64,000 nucleotides of DNA from Rapana venosa (GCA_028751875.1 CM054144.1:68793265-68857264), one strand, 5' to 3'; positions 1-10,223 are shown, numbered from the stretch's first letter. Numbers and translations: made by a program. The notes: generated by a model from the sequence alone, not told the origin.

Positions 1-1235
1 TAGCAGAGGTAGTAGTTATAGCAGAGGTAGTAGTGATAGAGGTAGTAATGATAGAGGTAGTAGTGATAGCAGAGGTAGTAGAGGTAGTAGAGGTAGTAGT
101 GATAGCAGAGGTAGTAGAGGTAGCAGAGGTAGTAGGTATAGCAGAGGTAGTAGTGATAGCAGAGGTAGTAGAGGTAGTAGAGGTAGTAGTGATAGCAGAG
201 GTAGTAGTGATAGCAGAGGTAGTAGTGATAGCAGAGGTAGTAGTGATAGCAGAGGTAGTAGTGATAGCAGAGTTAGTAGAGGTAGTAGTTATAGCAGAGG
301 TAGTAGTGATAGTAGAGGTAGTAGTTATAGCAGAGGTAGTAGAGGTAGTAATGATAGCAGAAATAGCAGAGGTAGTGGTGACAGCAGAGGTAGTAGTGAT
401 AGCAGAGGTAGTAGTGATAGCAGAGGTAGTAGTGATAGCAGAGGTAGTAGAGGTAGTAGAGGTAGTAGTGATAGCAGAGGTAGTAGTGATAGCAGAGGTA
501 GTAGTGATAGCAGAGGTAGTAGTGATAGCAGAGGTAGTAGTGATAGCAGAGGTAGTAGTGATAGCAGAGGTAGTAGAGGTAGTAGTTATAGCAGAGGTAG
601 TAGTGATAGTAGAGGTAGTAGTTATAGCAGAGGTAGTAGAGGTAGTAATGATAGCAGAAATAGCAGAGGTAGTGGTGACAGCAGAGGTAGTAGTGATAGC
701 AGAGGTAGTAGTGATAGCAGAGGTAGTAGTTATAGCAGAGGTAGTAGTGATAGAGGTAGTAATGATAGAGGTAGTAGTGATAGCAGAGGTAGTAGTGATA
801 GCAGAGGTAGTAGTGATAGAGGTAGTAATGATAGAGGTAGTAGAGGTAGTAGTGATAGCAGAGGTAGTAGAGGTAGTAGAGGTAGTAGTGATAGCAGAGG
901 TAGTAGTGATAGCAGAGGTAGTAGTGCTAGCAGAGGTAGTAGTGATAGCAGAGGTAGTAGAGGTAGTAGTGATAGCAGAGGTAGTAGTGATAGCAGAGGT
1001 AGTAGTGCTAGCAGAGGTAGTAGTGATAGCAGAGGTAGTAGAGGTAGTAGAGGTAGTAGTGATAGCAGAGGTAGTAGTGATATCAGAGGTAGTAGTGATA
1101 GCAGATGTAGTAGTGATAGCAGAGGTAGTAGAAGTAGTAGTGATAGCAGAGGTAGTAGAAGTAGCAGAGGTAGTAGTGATAGCAGAGGTAGTAGTGATAG
1201 CAGAGGTAGTAGTGGTAGTAGTGGTAGTAGAGGTG
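1..1235 (+). repeat. Minisatellite, 18-bp/9-bp units
   Basis: A tandem array of GATAGCAGAGGTAGTAGT (18 bp) interleaved with AGAGGTAGT (9 bp). All unit lengths are multiples of three, so several frames stay open for hundreds of codons, reading repeated VVVIAE or SSDSRG. A marked variant block (AATGATAGCAGAAATAGC) recurs at about 350 and 647, 297 bp or 33 nine-mers apart, showing local duplication inside the array. It is the left flank of LINE copy A. Confidence 0.95.
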
Positions 1236-1267
1236 AGGTAGTGATAGTAATAATAATAATATATAAT

Positions 1268-1312
<45 letters not shown>

Positions 1313-1318
1313 TAATAA
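1236..1318 (+). repeat. (AAT)n microsatellite, tail of LINE copy A
   Basis: An (AAT)n run between the minisatellite and LINE copy A. Read on the LINE strand (minus) it is the (ATT)n tail that follows the element's 3' end. The same arrangement is seen next to every L2-type copy with its 3' end in this window. Confidence 0.85.
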
Positions 1319-2714
1319 TACATGGAATTTATATAGCGCTATACCTGTTGAAAAAACAAATCAAAGCGACTTTCAATTATCCAGTCTTTACATGCAGACA
1401 GTTCCAATTAATAGGTTATTACAAATTCAAATGTAAATCACACACACACAGCTCGTGCGTACACGGCACACAACAACGCACACGCACACGCAACACACAC
1501 ACACACAACACACCACACACACACAAGGTTGTACACTCGCAGAGGTGATGGAGGGTTTGGTTGTTTAGAGCAGTGACAGAAATGAGATGAAACAGAGGAG
1601 AGAATCTTATTTTGAACAAATGTGTCTTGAGGCTGGATTTAAAAGTGTTCATAAGAAGGCTTTTCGTAAAGAGAAGAGAGGGAGATCATTCCAGATCGAT
1701 GGACCAGAAACAGAGAAAGAGTGACGTCCAACGGTGGACTGGTTGAATCTAGGTATTCTTACGCACAAGGTGTCTGCAGCAGAGCAGAGGGAACGAGAAG
1801 GAGTGTACAGGTGAAGACATTCACAGAGGTAGGAGGGTGCAGTTTTATTGAGGCATTTGTAACAGAGGGTAATGATTTATAGTTTACTCTCTGTGGCACA
1901 GGCAGCCAGTTGAGAAATTGCAAGACAGGAGTAATGTGCTCAGATGTTTTTTTTTCTGAGGATTAGTCGAGCTGCAGAGTTTTGCATACAAGAAGGGAGT
2001 GGATAGATGATGCTGGAAGACCAGACAAAAGAGAATTGCAATAGTCCAGACGTGAGATAATGAGAGACGTGATTAGTTTGGATGTTGCATCAGTGAATAG
2101 GTACTTTCGAACTGCACTAATACGCGCAATTGATCGTAGCATGACTGGCAGGTCTGGGTGATTAATTTTTGCAAGGAGAGTGTGTTGTCTACAACGATCC
2201 CTAGATACTTCACAACAGTAGATACAGGGACAGACGTTTAAAGCCGAATTCTATTGAAGTGTTGTGATGGAAGAGGTTTATGTTTGGTCCCTACAAGCAT
2301 GACTTCGGTTTTATCTGCATTTAGCTGTAACTTGTTCTGTATCATCCAATTTTGGATATCTTGAAAGCAATAGGACATATTAATCAAGAGAGAGAGCAGA
2401 TTTTCAGGAGTGTCACTGGTAAGAATTTGAGAGTCATCTGCATAAAAATGATAGTTGATCTGGACGATTTATTTCGTGTGAAATAGGAGCAGTGTAGAGA
2501 GTGAAAAGAACATGACCGAGAACTGATCTCTGTGGGACTCCACATTCCAGTTTGGCAGGCTGTGATTGAATCTTGTTTACTGCAATTGTGTGGAATCGTT
2601 CTGTAAGGTATGAAATGAACCACGTGAGGGCTGTGCCATTAATACCAAAAGATTTTTGGAGACGGAAGAGACGAATTAAGTGTCAAAAGCTGCAGATAAG
2701 TCGAGAAGAGTGAG
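1319..2714 (-). mobile_element. L2/CR1-type LINE, 5'-truncated (copy A)
   Basis: A 3' fragment of a non-LTR retrotransposon read on the minus strand. It begins inside the reverse transcriptase fingers/palm at a sequence reading LTLLDLSAAFD (about 2680-2714), runs through an intact YADD-coding site (about 2433-2444), then the thumb and C-terminal region ([20 protein letters not shown] and TFKSSLKTHLF type motifs), and ends with a 3' UTR holding a (TG)n run (shown as CA at 1440-1531) and the terminus TATAGCGCTATATAAATTCC. Many frameshifts break the frame. It is flanked on both sides by the minisatellite. Diagnostic bases (for example CTGAGGATTAG at about 1958) are shared with the copy at 57906-59308 and not with the copy at 59616. 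L2-like assignment rests on motif recognition only. Confidence 0.85.
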
Positions 2715-2913
2715 ATAGCAGAGGTAGTAGTGACAGCAGAGGTAGTAGTGACAGCAGAGGTAGTAGTGATAGTAGAAGTAGTAGTGATAGCAGAGGTAGT
2801 AGTGATATCAGAGGTAGTAGTGAAGGTAGAGGTAGTAGTTATAGCAGGGGTAGTAATGATTGTAGAGGAAGTAGAGGTAGTAGTGATATCAGAGGTAGTA
2901 GTGATAGCAGAGG
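2715..2913 (+). repeat. Minisatellite segment between LINE copies A and B
   Basis: About 200 bp of the same array, with variants (GACAGC, GAAGGTAGAGG, GATTGTAGAGGAAG) that recur in the same order at 61014-61180. This shows the two loci share a history. Confidence 0.9.
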
Positions 2914-3840
2914 TAATAATAATAATAATAATAATATATGGAATTTATATAGCGCTGAATCTTGTAAAAATCAAACAAATCGAAGCGCTTGCACTCAATC
3001 ATTCACAGGCATGCAACTCTCCTTAAACATAATGAACAACAGATCTCAAATCCATGCGCGCGCACGTACGCACGCACACGCATGCACACACACACACCAC
3101 ACAAACACCACACACACACCACACACACACACACACAACACACACACACGGAACAACACTTAGAAGGTGAAAGATGCTGTTGAAAATTAGGGACAGATAT
3201 ATGGGGGGAAAGTCTCAGGTAGGAAATAAGTGTGTTTTGAGGCTGGATTTGAAGGTATCAAGTGAAGGCTTTTGGCGAAGTGAAAGAGGGAGGTCATTCC
3301 AGGTGGATGGACCAGAAACAGAGAAGGAGCGACGGCCAACAGTGGTTTGTTTGAATCTGGGTGTTCGAAAGCACAAAGTATCTGCGGCTGAACGAAGGGA
3401 ACGGGATGGAGTGGTACAGGTGAAGACAGTTACAGAGATAAGGGTGCAGATTTGTGGAGACATTTGAAACAGAGGGTATTGATTTTATACTCCCGCTTTG
3501 TGAGACAGGCAACCATGAAGAGATCGCAGAAGAGGAGTGATGTGTTCAGATTTTTTTTCTTAGGACCAGTCGAGCTGCAGAGTTTTGTATGCGTTGAAGA
3601 GAGTGGATGGATGATGCTGGTAGGCCAGCCAAAAGAGAATTACAGTAGTCTAAACGTGAAAGAATGAGAGATGTGACAAGCTTGAAGTTGCATCAGTGGT
3701 CAGATACTTGCGAATCGCGCTTATGCGCCGTAATGATAGTAGCAAGACTGGCAGGTCTGGGTGATGAATTTTTTCATAGAGAGTGTGTTTTCAAGAACTA
3801 CTCCTAAATACTTCACAGAGTTGGACAAAGGAACTGACAG
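2914..3840 (-). mobile_element. L2/CR1-type LINE, 5'-truncated (copy B)
   Basis: A second minus-strand LINE fragment, preceded on its 3' side by (AAT)n. It covers only the end of the reverse transcriptase (VKYLGVVLENTLSM type motif near 3790-3840) through the C-terminal region and 3' UTR, with a (CA)n run at about 3083-3150. The frame is broken by indels and the C-terminal part stays open at about 3215-3463. Its 3' terminus reads AAGATTCAGCGCTATATAAA, slightly different from copy A, so it is a separate subfamily or insertion. Near-identical copies lie at 61181-62090 and (noisy) 52769-53725, with the same 5' breakpoint into the minisatellite. Confidence 0.85.
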
Positions 3841-5110
3841 GTATAGAGGTAGTAGTCATAGCAGAGGTAGTAGAGGTAGCAGAGGTAGTAGTGATAGCAG
3901 AGTAGTAGTTTATTAGCAGAGGTAGTAGTATAGCGAGTAGTAGGTGCAGAGGTAGTAGTGATAGCAAGGTAGTAGTTATTGCAAGGTAGTAGTGATAGCA
4001 GAGGTAGTAGTTATAGCAGAGGTAGTAGTGATAGCAGAGGTAGTAGTGATAGCAGAGGTAGTAGTGATAGCAGAGGTAGTAGTGATAGCAGAGGTAGTAG
4101 TGATAGCAGAGGTAGCAGAGGTAGTAGTGATAGCAGAGGTAGTAGTGATACCAGAGGTAGTAGTGATAGCAGAGGTAGTAGTGATAGCAGAGGTAGTAGT
4201 GATAGTAGAGGTAGTAGAGGTAGTAATGATAGCAGAGGTAGTAGTGATAGCAGAGGTAGCAGAGGTAGTAGTGATACCAGAGGTAGTAGTGATAGCAGAG
4301 GTAGTAGTGATAGCAGAGGTAGTAGTGATAGTAGAGGTAGTAGAGGTAGTAGTGATAGCAGAGGTAGTAGTGATAGCAGAGGTAGTAGTGATAGCAGAGG
4401 TAGTAGAGGTAGTAGTGATAGCAGAGGTAGTAGTGATAGCAGAGGTAGTAGAGGTAGTAGTGATAGCAGAGGTAGCAGAGGTAGTAGAGGTAGTAGTGAT
4501 AGCGGAGGTAGTAGTGATAGCAGAGGTAGTAGAGGTAGTAGTGATAGCAGAGGTAGTAGAGGTAGTAGTGATAGCAGAGGTAGTAGTGATTGCAGAGGTA
4601 GCAGAGGTAGTAGTGATAGCAGAGGTAGTAGTGATATCAGAGGTAGTAGTGATAGCAGAGGTAGCAGAGGTAGTAGTGATACCAGAGGTAGTAGTGATAG
4701 CAGAGGTAGTAGTGATAGCAGAGGTAGTAGTGATAGTAGAGGTAGTAGAGGTAGTAATGATAGCAGAGGTAGTAGTGATAGCAGAGGTAGTAGTGATAGC
4801 AGAGGTAGTAGTGATAGCAGAGGTAGTAGAGGTAGTAGTGATAGCAGAGGTAGTAGTGATAGCAGAGGTAGTAGTGATAGCAGAGGTAGTAGTGATAGTA
4901 GAGGTAGTAGTGATAGCAGAGGTAGTAGAGGTAGTAGTGATAGCAGAGGTAGCAGAGGTAGTAGAGGTAGTAGTGATAGCGGAGGTAGTAGTGATAGCAG
5001 AGGTAGTAGAGGTAGTAGTGATAGCAGAGGTAGTAGAGGTAGTAGTGATAGCAGAGGTAGTAGAGGTAGTAGTGATAGCAGAGGTAGTAGTGATAGCAGA
5101 GGTAGTAGTA
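3841..5110 (+). repeat. Minisatellite array between LINE copies B and C
   Basis: About 1.27 kb of the 18/9-bp array. Larger duplications are visible: a GATAGCGGAGG variant at about 4500 recurs 477 bp later (53 nine-mers), and a GATACCAGAGG variant at about 4147, 4273 and 4678 recurs at multiples of 9 bp. The order of variants resembles the array at 62091-63331. Confidence 0.95.
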
Positions 5111-6680
5111 CCTTTGAATTATAGACCTGTTTCCAATCTACCTTTTATTTCTTAAGTCCTTAAAAAAGTAGTTCTCAAACAGCTCAACAAATACATTTTT
5201 TCCAACGATCTTCTTCCTGAGTTTATCTGCCTATCGCGTGAACCACAGCACTGAAACCACCCTAGTACACACTTTAAACACGCCTCTACTCGATTCTGAC
5301 TCAGGGAAAATCTCCCTTCTCACTCTACTCGACTTATCAGCAGCCTTTGATACCATAGACCACTTAATTATTCTCTCCCGTCTTCAAAAGACGTTCGGTG
5401 TTACTCGCACAGCCCTCACCTGATTTAATTCATACCTTTCTGACCGATTCCAGACAGGTGCAGTAAACAAGGTTCAATCATACCTGCCAAACTGAAATGC
5501 GGAGTCCCACAGGGATCAGTTCTAGGCCCTGCTCTTTTCACTCTTTACACTGCCCCACTTTCACATATAATAAACTGTCATCAAGTCAACCATAATTTTT
5601 ATGCACATGACTCTCAGATTCAAAGCAGTGTTACTCCTGAAAATCTTCCTTCTCTCCTGACAAATATGGCCCAAAGCTTTGAAGATATTACAAACTGGAT
5701 GACACAGAACAAATTACAGCTAAATGCAGATAAAATCGAAGCCATGCTCGTAGGGACTAAACACAAACTCTCTTCCATTACAGCATCTTCAATAGAACTC
5801 GGCAATACATCAGTTCCTCTATCCACTACTGTGAAGTATCTAGGTGTCGTTATTGACAACACACTCTCTATGCAGACATTCATCACCCAGACCTGCCAGT
5901 CATGCTACTATCAAATACGGCGTATGAGTGCAATTCGAAAGTACCTGTCCACAGATGCAACAGCCAAACTTGTTACTTCTCACATTCTTTCACGTCTGGA
6001 CTATTGCATTTCTCTTTTGTCTGGTCTGCCAGCATCATCTATCCACTCCCTTCCACGTATACAAAACTCTGAAGCTTGACTAGTTCTCAGAAAGAAAAAT
6101 CTGAGCAAATTACTCCTCTCTTGCAATATCTCCACTGGCTGCCTGTGCCACAGAGAGTAAATTATAAGATCAGTACCCTCTGTTACAAATGTCTCCACAA
6201 AACTGCACCCTCCTACCTCTGTGAATGTCTAAACCTGTACACTCCTTCACGTTCCCTCCGCTCTGCTTCAGATAGCTTGGTTCTATTTCGGGTCCATCGA
6301 CCTGGAATGAGCTCCCTCTCTCTCTCTCTTCGCCATAAACCTAGTTATGACACTTTTAAATCCATTCTCAAGACATATTTATTTCAAACCTAAGATTTCC
6401 CCCCTCCTGTTTCATATCAGAGCTATCCCACCTTCACTAACCCATGTCCTATCACCCTGCTAAAGTATACGACCTGTGTGAGTGTGTGTGTGTGCTTTTG
6501 AAAAACATTTGACTATTGAAATTTTATTTCATACATTTTGTCTGCAGTGCACCATGTTTGTACTATATGTTTGTTTAAACAATTGATTATTTATCATTGA
6601 TTGCATGACTGTGAAAGATTAGGTTAAATGCATGCGCTTTGATTTCTCTTTGCAAGATATAACGCTAGATAAGTTCCAGT
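5111..6680 (+). mobile_element. L2/CR1-type LINE, 5'-truncated (copy C)
   Basis: A plus-strand LINE fragment starting at the reverse transcriptase motif NYRPVSNLPF (about 5117) and continuing through AAFDTIDH, the palm, NKLQLNADKIEAM, VKYLGVVIDNTLSM, the C-terminal WLPVPQRVNYKI region and TFKSILKTYLFQT (ends near 6392). The 3' UTR has a short (TG)n at 6476-6495 and the terminus ends in (TTA)n. Inactivating features: an in-frame TGA at 5421-5423 where the family has Trp (ALT-stop-FNSYLSDR), several frameshifts, and YAHD instead of YADD at 5600-5611. The same YAHD and TGA occur in the copy at 63332, so they are old and shared. Longest open stretches are 5238-5423, 5666-6079 and 6076-6393. Confidence 0.88.
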
Positions 6681-6776
6681 TATTATTATTACTATTATTA
6701 TTATTACTATTATTACTATTATCATTATTATTATTAATATTATTATTATTATTATTATTATCATTATTATTATTAG
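6678..6776 (+). repeat. (TTA)n tail of LINE copy C
   Basis: A TTATTA-rich run directly after the 3' end of LINE C and directly before the next minisatellite segment. Here the tail is on the plus strand, matching the plus orientation of copy C. Confidence 0.85.
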
Positions 6777-7275
6777 TGATAACAGACGTAGTAGAGGTAG
6801 TAGAGGTAGTAGTGATAGCGGAGGTAGTAGTGATAGCAGAGGTAGTAGTGATAGCAGAGGTAGTAGTGATAGTAGAGGTAGTAGAGGTAGTAGTGATAGC
6901 GGAGGTAGCAGAGGTAGTAGTGATAGCAGAGGTAGTAGTGATAGCAGAGGTAGTAGTGATAGTAGAGGTAGTAGAGGTAGTAGAGGTAGTAGTGATAGCA
7001 GAGGTAGTAGTGATAGCAGAGGTAGTAGTAATAGCAGAGGTAGTAGTGATAGTAGTAATAGCAGAGGTAGTAGTGATAGTAGAGGTAGTAGAGGTAGTAG
7101 AGGTAGTAGTGATAGCAGAGGTAGTAGTGATAGCAGAGGTAGTAGAGGTAGTAGAGGTAGTAGTGATAGCAGAGGTAGTAGTGATAGCAGAGGTAGTAGT
7201 GATAGCAGAGGTAGTAGAGGTAGTAGAGGTAGTAGTGATAGCAGAGGTAGTAGAGGTAGTAGCAGCAGTAGTGAT
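6777..7275 (+). repeat. Minisatellite array to the right of LINE C
   Basis: About 500 bp of the 18/9-bp array, still in the plus (GATAGCAGAGG) orientation although LINE C is inverted relative to A and B. A short non-repetitive piece (7276-7318) separates it from the (CA)n tract. I see no feature in that piece. Confidence 0.92.
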
Positions 7276-7318
7276 ACAAGTCGAAGAAGTACATTGATTA
7301 TAGAAATCACTACAATCC

Positions 7319-7414
<96 letters not shown>

Positions 7415-7542
7415 ACAACACAGACGGACAGACAGACACACACACACACACATACACGGACAGACAGACAGACACACACACACACACACACATACACACA
7501 CACAGACGGACAGACAGACACACACACACATACACACACACA

Positions 7543-7577
<35 letters not shown>

Positions 7578-7661
7578 GGACACACAGACACACACACACA
7601 CACACACACAACACACAGCGGACAGACACACACAACACACAACACACACACACAGCACACA

Positions 7662-7696
<35 letters not shown>

Positions 7697-7813
7697 CACA
7701 CACACACATCACACACAGACAACACACACACACACACACACGACACACACACACACCATCACACAACACACACACCACACCACAGACACACACACACACA
7801 CACACAACCACAC

Positions 7814-7846
<33 letters not shown>

Positions 7847-8133
7847 CACACACACACACATCACACACAGACAGACACACACACACACATACACGGACAC
7901 ACACACACACACACACAGACACACACACACAACAAACACACACACACGACACACACCACACACAACACGGACAGACAACAACACCAACACACACAACACA
8001 ACAGACAGACAACACACACACATACACACACACAACACACACACACAGACACACACACACACACGACACAGACACACAACACACAACACGACAACACACA
8101 CACACCACAACCAGACACACACACACACACACA

Positions 8134-8166
<33 letters not shown>

Positions 8167-8171
8167 CGACA

Positions 8172-8204
<33 letters not shown>

Positions 8205-8219
8205 CACACACACACCACA

Positions 8220-8258
<39 letters not shown>

Positions 8259-8284
8259 CGACAACACACACACACACACAAACA

Positions 8285-8330
<46 letters not shown>

Positions 8331-8350
8331 CACGGACACACACACACAGA

Positions 8351-8381
<31 letters not shown>

Positions 8382-8383
8382 AC
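7319..8383 (+). repeat. Long (CA)n tract with CAGA and ACGG interruptions
   Basis: More than 1 kb of CA dinucleotide repeat, pure at 7319-7412 and then interrupted by GGACAGACAGA blocks and single-base slips. It sits immediately inside the intron downstream of the aminopeptidase exon on the minus strand, beginning 6 bp after the splice donor. Confidence 0.97.
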
Positions 8384-8389
8384 ACTTAC

Positions 8390-8587
8390 TTGACCTCCCC
8401 ATCCGCTGTTTTATAGGAGCTGTGGTACAAGCCCCGAAGGTCGTCACGGATTTTCCCGGAAAACATTCCCAGTTCTAATTTTAGCGTCAGCCCCATCGGG
8501 AGTTCCCGGTCCACCTCAACCACGTGAAATTGATTGCCGGCCACGTGGTACTGTTTGGTCACCTTCCATTCGTGGTGAGGATGCGAC
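8390..8587 (-). CDS. M1 aminopeptidase, internal exon (N-terminal domain, second exon seen)
   Basis: An exon of a zinc metallopeptidase of the M1 family (aminopeptidase N-like), an enzyme class that removes N-terminal residues from peptides, usually as a type II membrane protein. The 198-bp exon is bounded by a minus-strand acceptor (CCTTTCCCCAG then GTCGC, exon starts at 8587) and a strong donor (GTAAGT, exon ends at 8390). It reads SHPHHEWKVTKQYHV then VEVDRELPMGLTLKLELG and DDLRGLYHSSYKTADGE. The last block is the hallmark F-G-L-D-L-GFYRSSY-GE region of the M1 N-terminal beta domain. Both intron phases are 2, and it joins in frame to the exon at 9993-10215. The GAMEN and HEXXH catalytic motifs are not here and should lie on later exons at lower coordinates. 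None is visible down to position 1. Which paralogue it is cannot be told. Confidence 0.88.
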
Positions 8588-8590
8588 CTG

Positions 8591-8795
8591 GGGAAAGGCA
8601 TAACGGTGAATGAGTAAATAAATGTTTGAATTATGGAAAACTTACATGAATTAATCCATCTGATTATCGTTCTTAACTTTCGTTAAATGATGGCGCCAAT
8701 CAATCACACTGCCCTAGGTCTTCATTCTGACAGCAGAACGGGTCAGCCAACTCTGATCAGTTTCTGACCAAAGCGGTGGACAGTTTCTGTGTTGA
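8591..8795. other. Aminopeptidase intron, unassigned part
   Basis: About 200 bp of mixed-composition sequence just upstream of the acceptor. I see no recognisable feature apart from the polypyrimidine tract at the acceptor. Confidence 0.5.
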
Positions 8796-9096
8796 AGTTA
8801 AGTGTGTCCCCCCCACATAACCTATGTGGTCGTAGGGGAGCGAGTCGTCAGAGACCTCACTTCTCCAGGGGCCAGCATATTGAGGGCGGCGGCGCCCATC
8901 TCCTCTCCCTCGCTGCTTTACCTTCCCTGACCCTAAAGAGGGCAGGTACCCATTAACAGCTGGGTGAACTGGGGGAATTGTACTGAAGCCAAGGCGCGCA
9001 AACGGTCACCCATCCAACTGGTAACCACGCTCGACGCTGCTTAACTTGGCTGGGGGAAAGGGAGTGCTCTGACCACTGAGCTACCACGTCCCCCTT
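8796..9096 (-). mobile_element. Candidate SINE with tRNA-like and 5S rRNA-like head
   Basis: On the minus strand, 9096-9065 reads GTGGTAGCTCAGTGGTCAG followed by AGCA, a tRNA A-box-like head. It is followed at about 9050-9000 by a stretch closely resembling the internal control region of 5S rRNA: AGTTAAGCAGCGTCG, then GCGTGGTTACCAGTTGG and GGATGGGTGACCG. These correspond to the 5S box A, intermediate element and box C. Downstream is a conserved-looking core (CACCCAGCTGTTAATGGGTA, about 8975-8950). 5S-derived SINEs are known (SINE3 class). A tRNA plus 5S composite is the simplest reading. The 3' end near 8796 is uncertain. It lies within the aminopeptidase intron on the same strand as the gene. 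Confidence 0.6.
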
Positions 9097-9099
9097 GTC

Positions 9100-9690
9100 T
9101 GGCTTGTGGAGCTTGGCTGGCTAAGTGGCTGGCTAAGTGGCTGGCTAAGGCGCTGGCTGGCTAAGGCGCTGGCTGAGGGGCTGGCTAAGTGGCTGGCTAA
9201 GTGGCTGGCTGGTTGACTGACTGGCTAAGGGGCTGGCTAAGAGGCTGGCTAAGGGGCTGGCTAAGGGGCTGGCTGAAGGGCTGGCTTAGGGGCTGGCTAA
9301 GTGGCTGGCTGGCTGAGTGGCTGGCTGAGTGGACGGCTAAAAGGCTGGCTAAGGGGCTGGCTAATTGGCTGGCTAAGGGGCTGGCTAAGGGGTTAGCTAA
9401 GGGGCTGGCTGGCTAAGGGGCTGGCTAAGGGGCTGGCTGGCTAAGAGGCTGGCTAAGGGGCTGGCTAAGGGGCTGGCTGGCTAAGGGGGATAGCTAAGGG
9501 ATAGCTAAGGGGCTGGCTAAGGGATAGCTAAGGGATAGCTAAGGGGCTGGCTAAGGGATAGCTAAGGGGCTGGCTAAGGGATAGCTAAGGGATAGCTAAG
9601 GGGCTGGCTAAGGGGCTGACTAAGTGGCTGGTTAAATGGCTGGCTAAGGGGCTGGCTAAGTGGATGGCTAATTGGATGGTTACTTGCTTG
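9100..9690 (+). repeat. Tandem array of GGCTGGCTAAG-type units
   Basis: A degenerate array of GGCTGGCTAAGG (about 10-16 bp spacing) with a GGATAGCTAAG variant block at 9487-9600. It fills the middle of the aminopeptidase intron. Confidence 0.9.
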
Positions 9691-9729
9691 CTGGGTTGGT
9701 TGGTTCTTCTGTTCATTCATTTGTTTGAG

Positions 9730-9978
9730 CCTGCCTACCCACCTGACTGTCTGTCTGTTTGACTGTTTGCCTGTCTGTCTGCCTGTCTGCCTGTCTGTCT
9801 GTCTGTCTGCATGCCTGTATGTATCTATGTATGTATGTCGGTCTGCCTGTATGTATGTATGTATGTATGTATGTCGGTCTGCCTGTCTGCATGTCTGTCT
9901 GCCTACCTGTCTACCTGTCTGCCTGTCTGTCTACCTGTCTGTCTACCTGTCTGTCTACCTGTCTGTCTACCTGTCACG
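9730..9978 (+). repeat. (CTGT/CTAC/GTAT)n microsatellite
   Basis: Tetranucleotide repeats CTGT, with a GTAT block at 9810-9875 and a CTAC/CTGT block at 9900-9975. It ends about 10 bp from the splice donor of the upstream aminopeptidase exon. Confidence 0.92.
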
Positions 9979-9992
9979 CCTGTCTGTCTCAC

Positions 9993-10215
9993 CTGACTCT
10001 GACCAGTGACTCGTTCAGCGACAGCTCGTTGCGGTGGAAAACCAGGTGACGTGTGGACGTGTTGACGTGAATCGTGATGTTGCAGGCCCCGGTGAAGGTG
10101 AAGGTCAGGAGGTTTATCTTGAGTTCAAGGTCATAGTGCAGAGGGAAGAGGTCACGGGGCAAGCGCAGGCCGGAGAAAGGGTGAACGTGGGGGGGGTAGT
10201 CCCTGGAGGCCCCCG
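9993..10215 (-). CDS. M1 aminopeptidase, N-terminal ectodomain exon (first exon seen)
   Basis: An exon of the same M1 aminopeptidase. The 223-bp exon reads YPPHVHPFSGLRLPRDLFPL, then HYDLELKINLLTFTFTG, ACNITIHVNTSTRHLVFHRN and ELSLNESLVRV. The LP-x5-P-x-HYDLEL opening, the F-x-G beta strand and the T-x-x-LVFH strand are the standard start of the M1 N-terminal domain. The donor is AG then GTGAGA (exon ends 9993, phase 2), completing an Arg codon with the G that opens the exon at 8587. The proposed acceptor (GGACAG, exon start 10215) follows the pyrimidine-rich strand of the (GA)n tract. An alternative AG lies about 13 bp inside the exon (CTCCAG). The upstream exon with cytoplasmic tail, membrane anchor and stalk was not found. 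Confidence 0.87.
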
Positions 10216-10223
10216 CTGTCCGT

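Noticed and set aside
33..1241. Long open frames through the minisatellite (VVVIAE, SSDSRG repeats), also at 3979-5155, 6632-7297 and 62066-63580
   Set aside because: Unit lengths are multiples of three, so several frames on both strands stay open at once. There is no non-repeat domain or splice context.
7294..8478. His/Thr-rich and Cys/Val-rich open frames over CA and TG tracts (also 17341-17858, 18705-19249, 50176-51567)
   Set aside because: Direct translation of dinucleotide repeats. No start context or domain.
9065..9096. A tRNA gene
   Set aside because: Only an A-box-like head is present and no clover-leaf can be completed. It is better read as the head of a SINE.
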